Source: Bremerella cremea
Lineage (GTDB): Bacteria; Planctomycetota; Planctomycetia; Pirellulales; Pirellulaceae
Length of the DNA stretch: 64,000 nucleotides
NCBI RefSeq assembly: GCF_003335505.1
Contig: NZ_QPEX01000027.1
Span: 1 to 64,000, forward strand
Direction of reading: 5' to 3'
A model generated the notes under the pieces. It made no database searches. It had not been told where the DNA came from and saw only the letters and a program-made list of their open reading frames with translations. A program made the translations under genes and the position numbers. Of this stretch, positions 26,609 through 37,028 are shown piece by piece; position 1 is the stretch's first letter, and every line of letters starts with the position of its first letter.

Positions 26609-27562
26609 GTGCGTATCTCCGTTAATAGGAACGGCTTTACTTTGGTAGAGCTACTCGTTGTGATCGCAATTATTGGTGTCTTAATTGCTCTCTTGTTACC
26701 TGCGGTACAACAAGCTCGCGAAGCGGCTCGTCGTATGCAATGCACCAATCAAATGAAACAGCTAGGTATCGCGATGCACAACTATCACGATACTTTTAAA
26801 AAGCTACCCCCCGGTAATTCCGAAATAGAGCAACTAGGCCAACCACGTCGTGAATGGGGCTGGGCACCTCGCCTGCTGGCCTTCATGGAAGGAAGCGCCA
26901 TCTACGACAACATCGATTTTTCCAAGCCGTCGTACGACCGGCCAAGTAGCTGGAACAACGCGATGATGGATGATCCGAGCGTAATTTGTAACTACAAATT
27001 TGTCCGCATGGTGCATCCGCAATTCCTTTGCCCTTCGAATTCGCAAGGGGGGGAACCGGCGGTTGAAGATCACTTCTCGGCCAGTTGGGAATTGTCTCAG
27101 TGCGACTATGCCGCCAACATCGGCGATTACAACAACTCTACTGGTATCGGTGGCGTCGGCGTCACCCATAGCGGTGCAGGCAATTCCGAGCTAATGGTCC
27201 GAGGGGTCATTGGCTGCCGTGATTACTCGGCCCGGTTTGCCGATATCACCGATGGTCTATCGCATACGATTCTCTTAGGCGAAGTCGTCGGAGCCTGGAG
27301 CCACTGGCAAAACTGGGGTTCGGCCTGCTTCTCGAACACGGCCTATCCAATCAATCATCGCAACCGAGATTTTCTCAACGGTACGCTTGGTCCCACGGTT
27401 TCTCACTGGCAAGAGAACATTGTCTTTCGCAGCTTTCACCCAGGCGGAGCGAACTTTCTGCTGTGCGATGGTTCGGTACGCTTTCTGCCGGAAACCATCG
27501 ATGGCGTGACCTATCGCGCGGCGGCTTCCAAGAGTGGTGGCGAAACGGGCAATTTGCCTTAA
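26609..27562 (+). CDS. DUF1559 (pseudopilin-like) exported protein
   Basis: The protein opens with a class III/prepilin-type signal, [18 protein letters not shown], followed by [14 protein letters not shown], the hallmark of planctomycete DUF1559 proteins. The globular region ends with the family's H-x-G-GANFLLCDGSVRFL block near the C-terminus. DUF1559 proteins are highly expanded in Planctomycetes and are likely envelope-associated, but their role is unknown. GTG at 26609 is chosen since AAAGG sits ten bases before it, and a TTG six codons upstream is possible. The following lipoprotein gene is its usual partner. Confidence 0.85.
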   Translation: MRISVNRNGFTLVELLVVIAIIGVLIALLLPAVQQAREAARRMQCTNQMKQLGIAMHNYHDTFKKLPPGNSEIEQLGQPRREWGWAPRLLAFMEGSAIYDNIDFSKPSYDRPSSWNNAMMDDPSVICNYKFVRMVHPQFLCPSNSQGGEPAVEDHFSASWELSQCDYAANIGDYNNSTGIGGVGVTHSGAGNSELMVRGVIGCRDYSARFADITDGLSHTILLGEVVGAWSHWQNWGSACFSNTAYPINHRNRDFLNGTLGPTVSHWQENIVFRSFHPGGANFLLCDGSVRFLPETIDGVTYRAAASKSGGETGNLP

Positions 27563-27640
27563 TCGCAGCCGTATCGCTTAAGGTTTAAATTGGTGAATCT
27601 GTTCTTTTTCCAACGACCTTGGATAGGAAAAGTAATATCG

Positions 27641-28120
27641 ATGGCAGTCTCTATGTCTTGTAGTTGGGCTCGCACGTGGCCAACATCAGCAGGGTATCTC
27701 ATCGCTATGACCCTGCTTCCACTAGCATTGGGTTGTGGTTCTGGCAACAACTTGGCTCAGGTCACCGGCACGGTCACTTACGAAGGGAAACCCATTGAAG
27801 AGGGGAAAATCATTTTCGAGGTTCCCGGGCAACGCAGTGCATTTGGCGTGATTGAAAACGGGAAGATCCTTAACGTTTCAACATTTGAACAAGGGGATGG
27901 GGCTCCCATTGGTGAAGCATCGGTCGCGATCAATGCCTTTAAGCCTCCGGCTAAGCCGCAAAAAGATGCCCCCACCTCGGCCTCAGCACCTGGCGGGCCA
28001 TCAGGCATGGTCATTACTGAGCGAGCCTTGCCGGCGCGTTACGCTAACCCAGCCACCAGCGGGCTGACTTGTTCGATCCAAGCAGGCGAAAACGAGCTAA
28101 CGTTCGACCTAACCAAATAG
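27641..28120 (+). CDS. Small carboxypeptidase-regulatory-like lipoprotein
   Basis: The 159-residue protein has a hydrophobic leader and lipobox LALGC (Cys32). The mature part has the beta-sandwich pattern VTGTVTYEGKPIEEGKIIFEV seen in many planctomycete lipoproteins next to DUF1559 genes. A Pro/Ala/Ser-rich loop (about 105-125) precedes the last strands. An ATG start is used, and an upstream TTG at 27590 would add 17 residues. It follows the DUF1559 gene by 78 bases on the same strand. Function unknown, presumably envelope. Confidence 0.72.
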   Translation: MAVSMSCSWARTWPTSAGYLIAMTLLPLALGCGSGNNLAQVTGTVTYEGKPIEEGKIIFEVPGQRSAFGVIENGKILNVSTFEQGDGAPIGEASVAINAFKPPAKPQKDAPTSASAPGGPSGMVITERALPARYANPATSGLTCSIQAGENELTFDLTK

Positions 28121-28133
28121 AATCTATCAGGGA

Positions 28134-28168
28134 AATCGCTCGTCGGTCCAAGTGTCAGACGAGCGATT
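28134..28168. terminator. Hairpin between convergent genes
   Basis: Perfect 11-base-pair stem AATCGCTCGTC / GACGAGCGATT with a 13-base loop, lying in the 60-base gap between the lipoprotein and the dehydrogenase, which converge. There is no T tract on either side, so termination is likely but not certain. Confidence 0.55.
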
Positions 28169-28180
28169 CACCTGCTTCGC

Positions 28181-29092
28181 TTAAAACGTTCCCAACGAAG
28201 CAATGCACGACTTTACCGCGTCTGCCGAGTGACGGAACGCAGCTTGTTCTTCATCGGAGAGCAGGGGATGTAGAACCCGAGTTACTCCTTGCCGCCCGAT
28301 AACCGCCGGCAGCGACAAGCATACCTCGTCGACATCCAAGAAGCCATCGATCAGCACACTAACCGGCATGGTGTGGCGAAGATCGTAAACAATGCTATCG
28401 ACAATCGTCATCGTGGCTAAGGCGATTCCGTAATTGGTGAATCCTTTCATCGCGGAAACTTCGTAGCCCATGTTGACCGTCTTTCGAAACAGCCTGGCCG
28501 ACGTATCACTCGGATAGAATCTTTCTCCTCCCGTCATCGCAACCGAATGCGCGGCGAACTGCGTGTCGCCATGCTCGCCTAAAATATAGGCCCGGATGTC
28601 GTCGGGATGTATTTCCAGTTCAGCCGAAAGCAGTGCCCGGTAACGCACGCTATCTAACAGCGTACCAGTGCCAATCACCCGCTCTGGCGGAAAGCCGGAA
28701 AGTTTCAGCGCGGCGTACGTCAGCGCATCGACCGGATTGCTGACCATCAGCAAAATGGCATCGGGGCTGGCCTTGGCCAAGGGAGGAATCCACTGCTCAA
28801 GGATCGCTCGATTATCCGCAGCCAATTCCGAGCGCTTACGGTTCGGGTCGCCATAGGGGACCGACGCCGTAAAAATAAGAATATCCGAGCCCGCCGAGTC
28901 AGCGATGTCCCCAGCCCGAATTCGCATATTACTGTTCCGCATGGCGCTGGCATTGGCCAAGTCGATCGCGTCCCCTTCGGCCTTGTCGCGGTTTCGATTC
29001 ACCAGTAATAGTTCGCTTGCAGGCGGGTTGACGGTCGCCGCGAAGGCTATTGCCGAACCGACTTTGCCCGTGCCCACGATGGTAATCTTCAT
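28181..29092 (-). CDS. Lactate/malate dehydrogenase family protein
   Basis: The 303-residue protein has the Rossmann motif GTGKVGSAIAF, an adenine-ribose region LVNRNRDKAEGDAIDL, VSNPVD, the substrate-binding LLDSVRYRALLS segment and the catalytic GEHGDTQFAAHS block. Residues for NAD binding and the catalytic His-Asp pair are present. The active-site loop reads ASVPYGDPNRKR and has neither the LDH Gln nor the MDH Arg at the position usually numbered 102. The substrate therefore cannot be assigned. ATG start. Confidence 0.85.
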   Translation of the reverse strand: MKITIVGTGKVGSAIAFAATVNPPASELLLVNRNRDKAEGDAIDLANASAMRNSNMRIRAGDIADSAGSDILIFTASVPYGDPNRKRSELAADNRAILEQWIPPLAKASPDAILLMVSNPVDALTYAALKLSGFPPERVIGTGTLLDSVRYRALLSAELEIHPDDIRAYILGEHGDTQFAAHSVAMTGGERFYPSDTSARLFRKTVNMGYEVSAMKGFTNYGIALATMTIVDSIVYDLRHTMPVSVLIDGFLDVDEVCLSLPAVIGRQGVTRVLHPLLSDEEQAAFRHSADAVKSCIASLGTF

Positions 29093-29487
29093 GAATTGTT
29101 CTCTTCCTGCCTGACCGTTTTCAACGGATGATTTCCAAGGCCATGCCCTAACCCAACCCCAAATAGCACTACCTTTCCCCTCTGCAAAGCGACTTCAGAA
29201 GGATTATTCTCGCAGGGATCACGATTATGTTATCATGTAAGGGTAAAAATCGACTCCCCAAGTGCGTATTATTGGATGTCTCGTCTTATTGGGATCTGCG
29301 TAGCTAATCGAAGTGGGCGACCAACGGAAGCCTCAGAGTTTGGGTACTAAACGCCTGAACCATTTTAGATGGCTAGTGTAGACATCAATAAGGGGTTGAC
29401 TTCCATTTCCTCGCTGGCGGGTGTCCGCGCATCGCGTCCCTATCCCCACCCTCTATCTTTATTTCACCCCATATAGGATCTGACCTT
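29093..29487. other. 395-base gap, no gene recognised
   Basis: Divergent region between the dehydrogenase and the oxidoreductase. It is AT-rich in places (29220-29250), contains no long open frame, tRNA or strong hairpin, and shows only a partial dyad TTATG-TTATCATG-TAA near 29225. The promoters of both flanking genes must lie here, but I cannot place them with confidence. Confidence 0.5.
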
Positions 29488-30864
<1,377 letters not shown>

Positions 30865-30955
30865 TCTCGAAGCAATTGAGCGATCCCGAGATTGGCGTTT
30901 TATCACACGCACCGGGGCTTCCCTGAGTTGCCCCGATTCCATCGAGCGTCAAATC

Positions 30956-30991
30956 AAAAAGAAGCCGCAGGCATGCCTGCGGCTTCTTTTT
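30956..30991 (+). terminator. Perfect-palindrome terminator after the MocA gene
   Basis: A 26-base perfect palindrome GAAGCCGCAGGCATGCCTGC-GGCTTC (30961-30986) with flanking A and T runs forms a stem of at least 11 pairs and works in both directions. The rest of 30992-31152 shows no gene. Confidence 0.85.
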
Positions 30992-31152
30992 GTACTGCCA
31001 ACAGCGTCCCCCATTGAGCCAGCAATAGCCGAGACAGGAATAACGACGTTTGCTGACCTCAGCCGGGTTGCCCCACGTAAGGTCTTGTTGAATGATGCTT
31101 CAAAAGGGGACCGCGTGTTCTCCTTTCTTCCCAACTTACGAAGTACACCGTC

Positions 31153-31374
31153 ATGTCGCATCCTGGTTGGCTTTTGATTCTCGTTGGTTTGCTTATGGTC
31201 GGTGTCGGCGTTGTTTGGCTGTGGGGCGGTTCGCTTCCTTGGTTGGGCAAACTTCCAGGGGATATTGCCGTCGACCGAGGCAACTTCCATTTCTATTTTC
31301 CCTTAGCGACCTGCATCGTGCTTAGCTTAATGTTAACTGGCGTGATGTGGCTGGTTCGGCTGTTTTCGAGGTAA
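31153..31374 (+). CDS. DUF2905 small membrane protein
   Basis: The 73-residue protein has two membrane segments (about 5-25 and 47-69) around a conserved loop LPWLGKLPGDIAVDRGNFHFYFPL, diagnostic of DUF2905. The family is common in bacteria and of unknown function. It ends three bases before the Nudix gene. Confidence 0.85.
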   Translation: MSHPGWLLILVGLLMVGVGVVWLWGGSLPWLGKLPGDIAVDRGNFHFYFPLATCIVLSLMLTGVMWLVRLFSR

Positions 31375-31377
31375 CCG

Positions 31378-31857
31378 ATGGCGATTTCCAAAATCAGTGC
31401 CGGGCTGCTCATGTTTCGTCGCGAAGCTGGCGAGTTGCAAGTCCTGTTGGCCCATCCCGGCGGGCCGTTCTTTCGCCAGAAAGATGCCGGCGCGTGGACA
31501 ATTCCCAAAGGAGAAGTCCACGAAGCGGAAGGCGCCCAGCAAGCAGCTTTGCGGGAGTTCGCCGAAGAAACCGGTGTCGTGCCTCTCGGCGACTTGATCG
31601 CGCTGACACCAATCAAACAAAAGGGAGGCAAGGTCGTGCATGCCTGGGCCGTGGAAGGAACCTGCGATCCGAGCCGCTTGACCAGCAACACGTTCACAAT
31701 CGAGTGGCCACCAAAATCAGGCCGCCAGCAAGACTTCCCCGAAATCGACCGAGCCGAATTCTTCAACTTGGCCACCGCCAAGCAGAAGATCAATCCGGCT
31801 CAGGTTTCACTGCTAGAGGAATTGGTAACCAAGATCGAACCAACGCCCCAGGCCTGA
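31378..31857 (+). CDS. Nudix hydrolase-family protein
   Basis: The 159-residue protein has a complete Nudix box (residues 45-67, GX5EX7REUXEEXGU pattern matched) in a standard fold opening with ISAGLLMFRR. The cleavage products of the family range from nucleoside diphosphate sugars to diadenosine polyphosphates. The WTIPKGEV lead-in resembles the Ap4A/8-oxo group, but the substrate is not clear. It starts three bases after the DUF2905 stop, with GAGG overlapping that stop, so the two are coupled. Confidence 0.87.
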   Translation: MAISKISAGLLMFRREAGELQVLLAHPGGPFFRQKDAGAWTIPKGEVHEAEGAQQAALREFAEETGVVPLGDLIALTPIKQKGGKVVHAWAVEGTCDPSRLTSNTFTIEWPPKSGRQQDFPEIDRAEFFNLATAKQKINPAQVSLLEELVTKIEPTPQA

Positions 31858-31861
31858 CCGT

Positions 31862-34800
31862 TTATTTCTCGCCAGCAGCCGCAGCCAGGTCGGCGATTTC
31901 CTGGTCGGTCATTCGCTGACGGGTTGCTTTCAGCATGTTGGCGAAGTGTTCCTGGCCGGTGGCTTCCGAGGGAAAACCGATGTTATTGCCAGAGTCCGGC
32001 AGGTTCGAGGTCGCCAGCTTGTTCCCTTCCGCATCGAGAATCGCAAACCACGGAATCCCGCCGCTGGCCTCACCTCGCATCTCTTTCATGATCTCGGCCG
32101 CCCCGGTCCAGCGATGATCCATCTTGACCCAGACATAGTCCTTTTCCCACTGCTTCTTTTCCAGCAGCAAGCGACTCAAACGAAGGCAAGGTCCGCACCA
32201 CGTGGCGGTCTCTTGCACGAGAACCCGCTTGTTTTCCCGCGCCGCTTTGGCCAAGGCCTCGTCCAGCAACTGGCGGGCGTCGTGCGGCTTGATCTTGTAG
32301 TGATCGAGCTGGCTGAAGAGGTTGGTTTTCGCCACGGCTTCCCCTTCGCAAATCTGGCCGGCGGTGATCTTGCCGGCAAGTTCACCCTCTCGATTGACAA
32401 TCACCAGCAAGAGTTCGTCATTGCTAAGCGGCGGAAGTTTGAGTTCCTGGGCCAGCGTCTGGGCCGCTTCCAATCGATCTTGATCGGTCGGAATGGCCAT
32501 GAAACGGAAGTCGTCACGATAGGCCCTGAAGTCTTCATCTTCAAACCGAATTTGCATGAGCGACTTCACCCGCGGATCGGTCGGATCGGCAAAGACAATC
32601 AGCAGATTTTGGTTGACGATCTTGATATTGCGCTTGCCACTGGCCAAACGTTCAAGCGGTGTTCCTTTGATTTCGAAGGCGCTTTGGGTACGCTCGGCTA
32701 AGGTCGGCGGTACATACGGTTTGGGAGCTTCCGGCGTGTTCACCTTACCGAGGTCCACGGTTTGTCCTGGCTCGACGGTAACCTTGGCGACGTTCAAGAC
32801 GTAGCCAGACGGGTGATCATGCAACGCACATTCGTATTCCCAGCCGGGCGCGAGCGCTGGCATGGTAAACTGGCCCTTTTCATCGGTCGTGATGAGGGCA
32901 CCAAACCGATTGGATGAATAGACTTTGGTAATGTCCTGAATGCGGTAGCCATAGTAAAGCTTCACTCCGGCGGCGACTTGCGAACCATCCTCGGTCATTA
33001 AACGGCCAGTGGCGCTGCCTAGCTTCTTTAAGCGAAACGTCGCGTTGGTTTCATTGGCATCGATTTCGGCGATCGTGCCGAGTGTGCGCGTACCGTCGGT
33101 CACGTAAAGGTACGTCGCCTCGGCATAGCGTTCGACCTGGAACTTTCCATCGTTGGTGGTCGAGGCCTGCCAATCATTGTGGCGATTGAAATTGCGCGAA
33201 ACAGCGTGAATCTTGGCGCCGGCGATTGGCTTGCCGGTCTGGTCGTCGAGCACTTTCCCGGTGAAGAGAACCTTCTCATCGACTTCGATGGATAAGTTCA
33301 CCTTCTTTTCGGCTTCCCCGGCCAGGGTGAATTTCTCGGCATCGTACCCCGAGATGAACAAACTGTATTCCCCCTCGCCGACGAAGAATTCAAATTCCCC
33401 CTCGTCCCCGCTTTTTCGATTGAGCTGATGAAAAGGGCTGACCCATCGGTTCGATTTCTCGGGGTTCGGCAAGATTTCTTTCCCGATGTCGTTAAGGCTT
33501 TTCCCTTTTTGTGTCAGGTATAGTAACTCGCCGGCGACCGGTTTGCCGGTGGCTTTGTTCAGCACTTGTCCGTAGACCCTGGTCGAAGGTGCCAGCACAA
33601 AATCGTGCTCCGGTACCTCTTCGCCTGGCAGTACCGCAAAACCGGACTGGGCTGGGGCAGACCACTCTTTTCCATAGATCGAGAGCATATAAATCTGGTT
33701 CGGAGAGACGAAGATTTCGTACCGCCCGTTTTCGTCGGTCTTTCCTCCACCACGAAAGTCATCAAAAGAATAGCCATCCCCGATCGCACTGACATAGATA
33801 TCTGCGGCTGGCTTACCGTCAGGCAAGGTCACCTTCCCACGCAGCGGGACGAGACGATCGAGCTTCACGTTAAGCGTCCCTGCGTCCGCGACAGGCTCGT
33901 ACATGCCGCGGGCACGCACATAACCTTCGATTTTGGGCCAAACGGTCGTCGCCTCTTTCTGCCATGCCGGAAACCAGTTGAACGCTACGCTACCGGTCGC
34001 GTCGGTATTCCGAGTAAAGCAATCAAGGTAATAACTGAAATTCAGTTGATCGCTTTCTTGCTCCTTCTTCAGCAGCCACACATGGGTCTTAACCTTCGGC
34101 AGTGGTTTTCCATCAGTATCGGTAACATGCACCGTCAAAGGTTTGGCTCCGGTAAGCTCGAGCGTCTCGATCCCGTCGAGCGGAAATTCTGGCTTCTTGG
34201 TCAGTTGGTCGCCAGCTTGCTGGTAGGGAAGCGAATAGAGCTTGTAATCGAACCCGGCGTGATCCTTCCAGGCAATCGCGGATTGAATTTGCTCCGACTC
34301 TGGAAAAGTGAGCGTAGCGATTCCTTCCGCATTCGTTGTCGCCGGGCCAGCCATGCTGGGATGACCAAGCTGGAGGGCGACTTGTGCAGCTTCGATCGGT
34401 GCCCCTTCGCCGTCGACCACCTTCACTTGGGCAGTCTTGATCGGCTCCAAGCGAATTTCCGCAACCTGGGAATCCCCTTCCTTGACGACACCTGGGGGCT
34501 TATAAAACCCCATCCGCTTTCCATCGGGCGACATGGCATAGATGCGGCGATAACCCAAACCGATTTCGGCATCTGTTTGATAGTGTCCTTGCTTGTCGGT
34601 TGTAAGCTGCTCGTCATGACCGAACTGGGCGCTGACCACATGCACGGTCGCCCCAGCTACCGGTTTGCCGTCCTGGTCGAGGACGACGCCTTCGAGCTTG
34701 TGCGTCTTCTTGGGCTTCTGGTCGTTCTTGGCGGACTTGGTTTCGTCCTTCTTTTCTTCTTGGGCGGCCTTTGCTGGCGCAGTTTCTTTGGACTCGCTAA

Positions 34801-36034
34801 CCGGTGGCTTTTCGGCAGGAACCTGGGCGAAGGCCAGGCCAACGACCAGCAGCAGCGAGAGGGCCGTGAGCCCCGCCAGGAAACGTTTGGTGATTCTCAG
34901 TTCCACGGGACTAGTCCTTTCAGAAAGAATTCGACGAATGCGTCGTTCCATTTCGCTGTAAGACGACAGGCTGATTCCCAGCGAACCAGCCATTTGCTGA
35001 TACCGTACGGCCCGCTCGGCCATCTTCACCAGCGACTCGGCATAGTCGGTGGGCTCGACGCGGTTTTCATTTTGCAGATTGAGCGACGTGGCGATATCGT
35101 CGCAGATCATCTCGCGCAGCCCGTTCATACGGGCGACGGTCCCATGCACCAGCGGGTTCCACCAATACAAGATGACGGCAATTGCTTGGGCGGTGGTTGT
35201 CCAGTGGTCGCGCCGCTGGATGTGAGCCAACTCATGAGCCAGCACACTGCGAAACTGGCAGGAAGACAATTCCAAGTTGATATCGGTCGGCAGCACGACC
35301 GTCGGTCGCCACCAAGCCACCACCAGCGGCGCCGGCAGGCTGTTTGATTCGAGCAAGCGAACGTCATTGGCAATCCCCAGTTGCTGACATTGCTCAGCAA
35401 GCAGCGCCTGAACGGTTTCGTCTGCCACCGGTTGGCAACTGCTGAGGAAAGCCCGGCAACGCAGGATATTGCGTAGCTGACGCGCGATCATGATGGCACA
35501 GCCGAGCAACCAGGCCAGTATCAACGTTAGCCCGGTCAGCCAAGTCCATTTCAGCCAAGCATTGGCATCGGCGACAGGCTCTGCACGGGGTGCTGACTGC
35601 GAAAGCACTGGCGGGATTTCCCTTTGCTTAGGCTGAGAACTGGCAGCAACGAGCCTGGCTGGCTCACGAACTACCGGAGCAGGGGAGGCCGTGCGAGGCC
35701 GATCTTCAGCGTATGCGGCAGCCTCCGTCTTTGCCATCGGTTGCCTGACTGGCGGCAAGTTCGGCTTCGGCGTTGACTCCACAGGTAAAGTGTTCGTTGC
35801 AGGCGACCGGCTGGCGACCACGTCCATACTGGGCAGCATCCCCAACGAAAGCCACGTTCCCAGCGCGACCGCCGCTGGAGCCAGTAGACAGCCCGCTAGG
35901 CCAGCGGAAAGGGTCCCGTAGCGTTTCGGCAACGAAGCAAAGCGGCGCGACAGCAGCAATGCTACGCCCAGACACAGCGACGCCGCGATCGCCAGATTCA
36001 AGGCAAACACGATCAGCGGTGAAAAGAATGACAT
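31862..36034 (-). CDS. M56 (BlaR1-like) peptidase fused to regulatory beta-domains and a thioredoxin domain
   Basis: The 1390-residue protein begins with a BlaR1/MecR1-type M56 domain: membrane segments near 8-30, 41-63 and about 170-190, then the zinc motif HELAH (267-271) and a further membrane segment near 395. After a Lys/Glu-rich linker come several carboxypeptidase-regulatory-like domains (KLEGVVLDQDGKPVAGATV at about 445, and later GKPAADIYV, GKPVAGELLY, GKPIAGAKI and an SATGRLMTEDG unit). The last 130 residues are thioredoxin-like with WCGPC (about 1278-1282). Downstream of a BlaI-type gene with a 9-base gap, it should be the sensor that cleaves or inactivates the repressor. The thioredoxin addition is unusual. 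Confidence 0.87.
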   Translation of the reverse strand: MSFFSPLIVFALNLAIAASLCLGVALLLSRRFASLPKRYGTLSAGLAGCLLAPAAVALGTWLSLGMLPSMDVVASRSPATNTLPVESTPKPNLPPVRQPMAKTEAAAYAEDRPRTASPAPVVREPARLVAASSQPKQREIPPVLSQSAPRAEPVADANAWLKWTWLTGLTLILAWLLGCAIMIARQLRNILRCRAFLSSCQPVADETVQALLAEQCQQLGIANDVRLLESNSLPAPLVVAWWRPTVVLPTDINLELSSCQFRSVLAHELAHIQRRDHWTTTAQAIAVILYWWNPLVHGTVARMNGLREMICDDIATSLNLQNENRVEPTDYAESLVKMAERAVRYQQMAGSLGISLSSYSEMERRIRRILSERTSPVELRITKRFLAGLTALSLLLVVGLAFAQVPAEKPPVSESKETAPAKAAQEEKKDETKSAKNDQKPKKTHKLEGVVLDQDGKPVAGATVHVVSAQFGHDEQLTTDKQGHYQTDAEIGLGYRRIYAMSPDGKRMGFYKPPGVVKEGDSQVAEIRLEPIKTAQVKVVDGEGAPIEAAQVALQLGHPSMAGPATTNAEGIATLTFPESEQIQSAIAWKDHAGFDYKLYSLPYQQAGDQLTKKPEFPLDGIETLELTGAKPLTVHVTDTDGKPLPKVKTHVWLLKKEQESDQLNFSYYLDCFTRNTDATGSVAFNWFPAWQKEATTVWPKIEGYVRARGMYEPVADAGTLNVKLDRLVPLRGKVTLPDGKPAADIYVSAIGDGYSFDDFRGGGKTDENGRYEIFVSPNQIYMLSIYGKEWSAPAQSGFAVLPGEEVPEHDFVLAPSTRVYGQVLNKATGKPVAGELLYLTQKGKSLNDIGKEILPNPEKSNRWVSPFHQLNRKSGDEGEFEFFVGEGEYSLFISGYDAEKFTLAGEAEKKVNLSIEVDEKVLFTGKVLDDQTGKPIAGAKIHAVSRNFNRHNDWQASTTNDGKFQVERYAEATYLYVTDGTRTLGTIAEIDANETNATFRLKKLGSATGRLMTEDGSQVAAGVKLYYGYRIQDITKVYSSNRFGALITTDEKGQFTMPALAPGWEYECALHDHPSGYVLNVAKVTVEPGQTVDLGKVNTPEAPKPYVPPTLAERTQSAFEIKGTPLERLASGKRNIKIVNQNLLIVFADPTDPRVKSLMQIRFEDEDFRAYRDDFRFMAIPTDQDRLEAAQTLAQELKLPPLSNDELLLVIVNREGELAGKITAGQICEGEAVAKTNLFSQLDHYKIKPHDARQLLDEALAKAARENKRVLVQETATWCGPCLRLSRLLLEKKQWEKDYVWVKMDHRWTGAAEIMKEMRGEASGGIPWFAILDAEGNKLATSNLPDSGNNIGFPSEATGQEHFANMLKATRQRMTDQEIADLAAAAGEK

Positions 36035-36043
36035 GACAGGCCC

Positions 36044-36436
36044 TTACTTCTTACGAGACTTGGATTCGTTAAGAATCGCCTTCAGTCGTTGGAGCTCGGT
36101 CGTGGAAATCTGATTCGATCCCAGTAAGCTCAACACGATGTTAGCAGCCGATCCATTGAAGAAATCGCCGACGAACTCTGCGGCCAATTTCCCTTCGGCC
36201 ACCTCGCGATCAATACTCGGCACGTAGCGAAACACGCCGTCTTCCTTGCTGCGGACTAACCAGTTTCGCTTCTCCAGGCGATCGACCAAATTCGAGATCG
36301 TCGTCCGACTCACGTCGCGATTTTCACGAATTGCTTCCCAGATTTCCGCCGCACTCAATCCGCGTTCCGCTTCCCATAGAAGCTGCAAGATCTCGAACTG
36401 GGCTGGGGTTAGTGACCCTTCCGGGCTTTCTGCCAT
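36044..36436 (-). CDS. BlaI/MecI-family transcriptional repressor
   Basis: The 130-residue winged-helix protein opens LTPAQFEILQLLWEAERGLSAAEIWEAI, with the DNA-recognition segment SRTTISNLVDRLEKRNWLVR, followed by the dimerisation helix. It should repress its own operon until the adjacent M56 sensor is activated by a signal. Three inverted repeats lie directly upstream. Confidence 0.9.
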   Translation of the reverse strand: MAESPEGSLTPAQFEILQLLWEAERGLSAAEIWEAIRENRDVSRTTISNLVDRLEKRNWLVRSKEDGVFRYVPSIDREVAEGKLAAEFVGDFFNGSAANIVLSLLGSNQISTTELQRLKAILNESKSRKK

Positions 36437-36467
36437 GAGCTATTCCTTGAAACGTTCGCTCGTTACG

Positions 36468-36534
36468 AAATGTCGCCACGAGACATTTACGACAGGTGTC
36501 GACACGCAGATCATAGCGATGCCGACACCTGTCG
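36468..36534. promoter_or_regulatory. Three inverted repeats, candidate BlaI operator region
   Basis: AAATGTC-(7)-GACATTT at 36468-36488, CGACAGGTGTCG at 36490-36501 and CGACACCTGTCG at 36523-36534. The last two are reverse complements of each other with centres 33 bases apart, about three helical turns. Each has a GACA-xx-TGTC core resembling the TACA-xx-TGTA core of BlaI/CopY operators. They are 32-98 bases upstream of the repressor start codon. Confidence 0.7.
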
Positions 36535-36609
36535 TCAATGTTTTTTCGGAGAAAGCTTTTGAGCTGTTTGAACGCTGACAATTCCTCTCGCTGTCAGCCA
36601 TTGAATTGG

Positions 36610-37028
36610 TCAATAACGAACTGTATTCATAACGAATTCGCGCATGTGCTGACCAACAAGAGAGCTCAGAATTGCCACAACCGCCCCGATGCTACCGTAG
36701 ATTAAGAACAACGTGGGCAACATCACCAACAGTTCCATCACCACCCCGTCCTCGAAGATCGGGTAGCCTGTGGTCCGATGGAACTCGATGGCTTCGCTAT
36801 AGCTGTGTATCTGCACGACTAGGCCAACCAGCCAGGTGAAAGCCAGCGACGGGATAAAAGCAGGCCAGACTGCTTCGTTTGCATTGCTTTGCCGGCACCC
36901 ACATACGCTCCTAGCAAGCTTTGCAGCATCACGAACCAGAGAATCGACGCATTTCCATAAAACGTAGCTGCCAGGGCCGAGGCGAAACATAGCTTGAACA
37001 GCGTCGTGGTTCGGTACTGCGTACTCAT
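36610..37028 (-). pseudogene. Frameshifted small membrane protein
   Basis: The first half reads MSTQYRTTTLFKLCFASALAATFYG...GAYVGAGKAMQ in one frame. The natural continuation NEAVWPAFIPSLAFTWLVGL...AIEFHRTTGYPIFEDG...MELLVMLPTLFLIYG lies in the -1 frame, with the switch near 36885-36905. Together they would form a membrane protein of about 140 residues with three or four hydrophobic spans. A one-base deletion or an assembly error explains this. No strong slippery heptamer is visible at the junction. Function unknown. Confidence 0.6.

Noticed and set aside
24894..29480. Riboswitch or structured RNA in the larger gaps
   Set aside because: No conserved core or strong multi-stem structure could be recognised by eye in 26120-26608 or 29093-29487.
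33566..35347. 593-residue open frame on the plus strand
   Set aside because: It is antisense to the M56 fusion protein, shows no domain and no ribosome-binding site, and has the composition expected of a reverse-complement shadow of a GC-biased gene.
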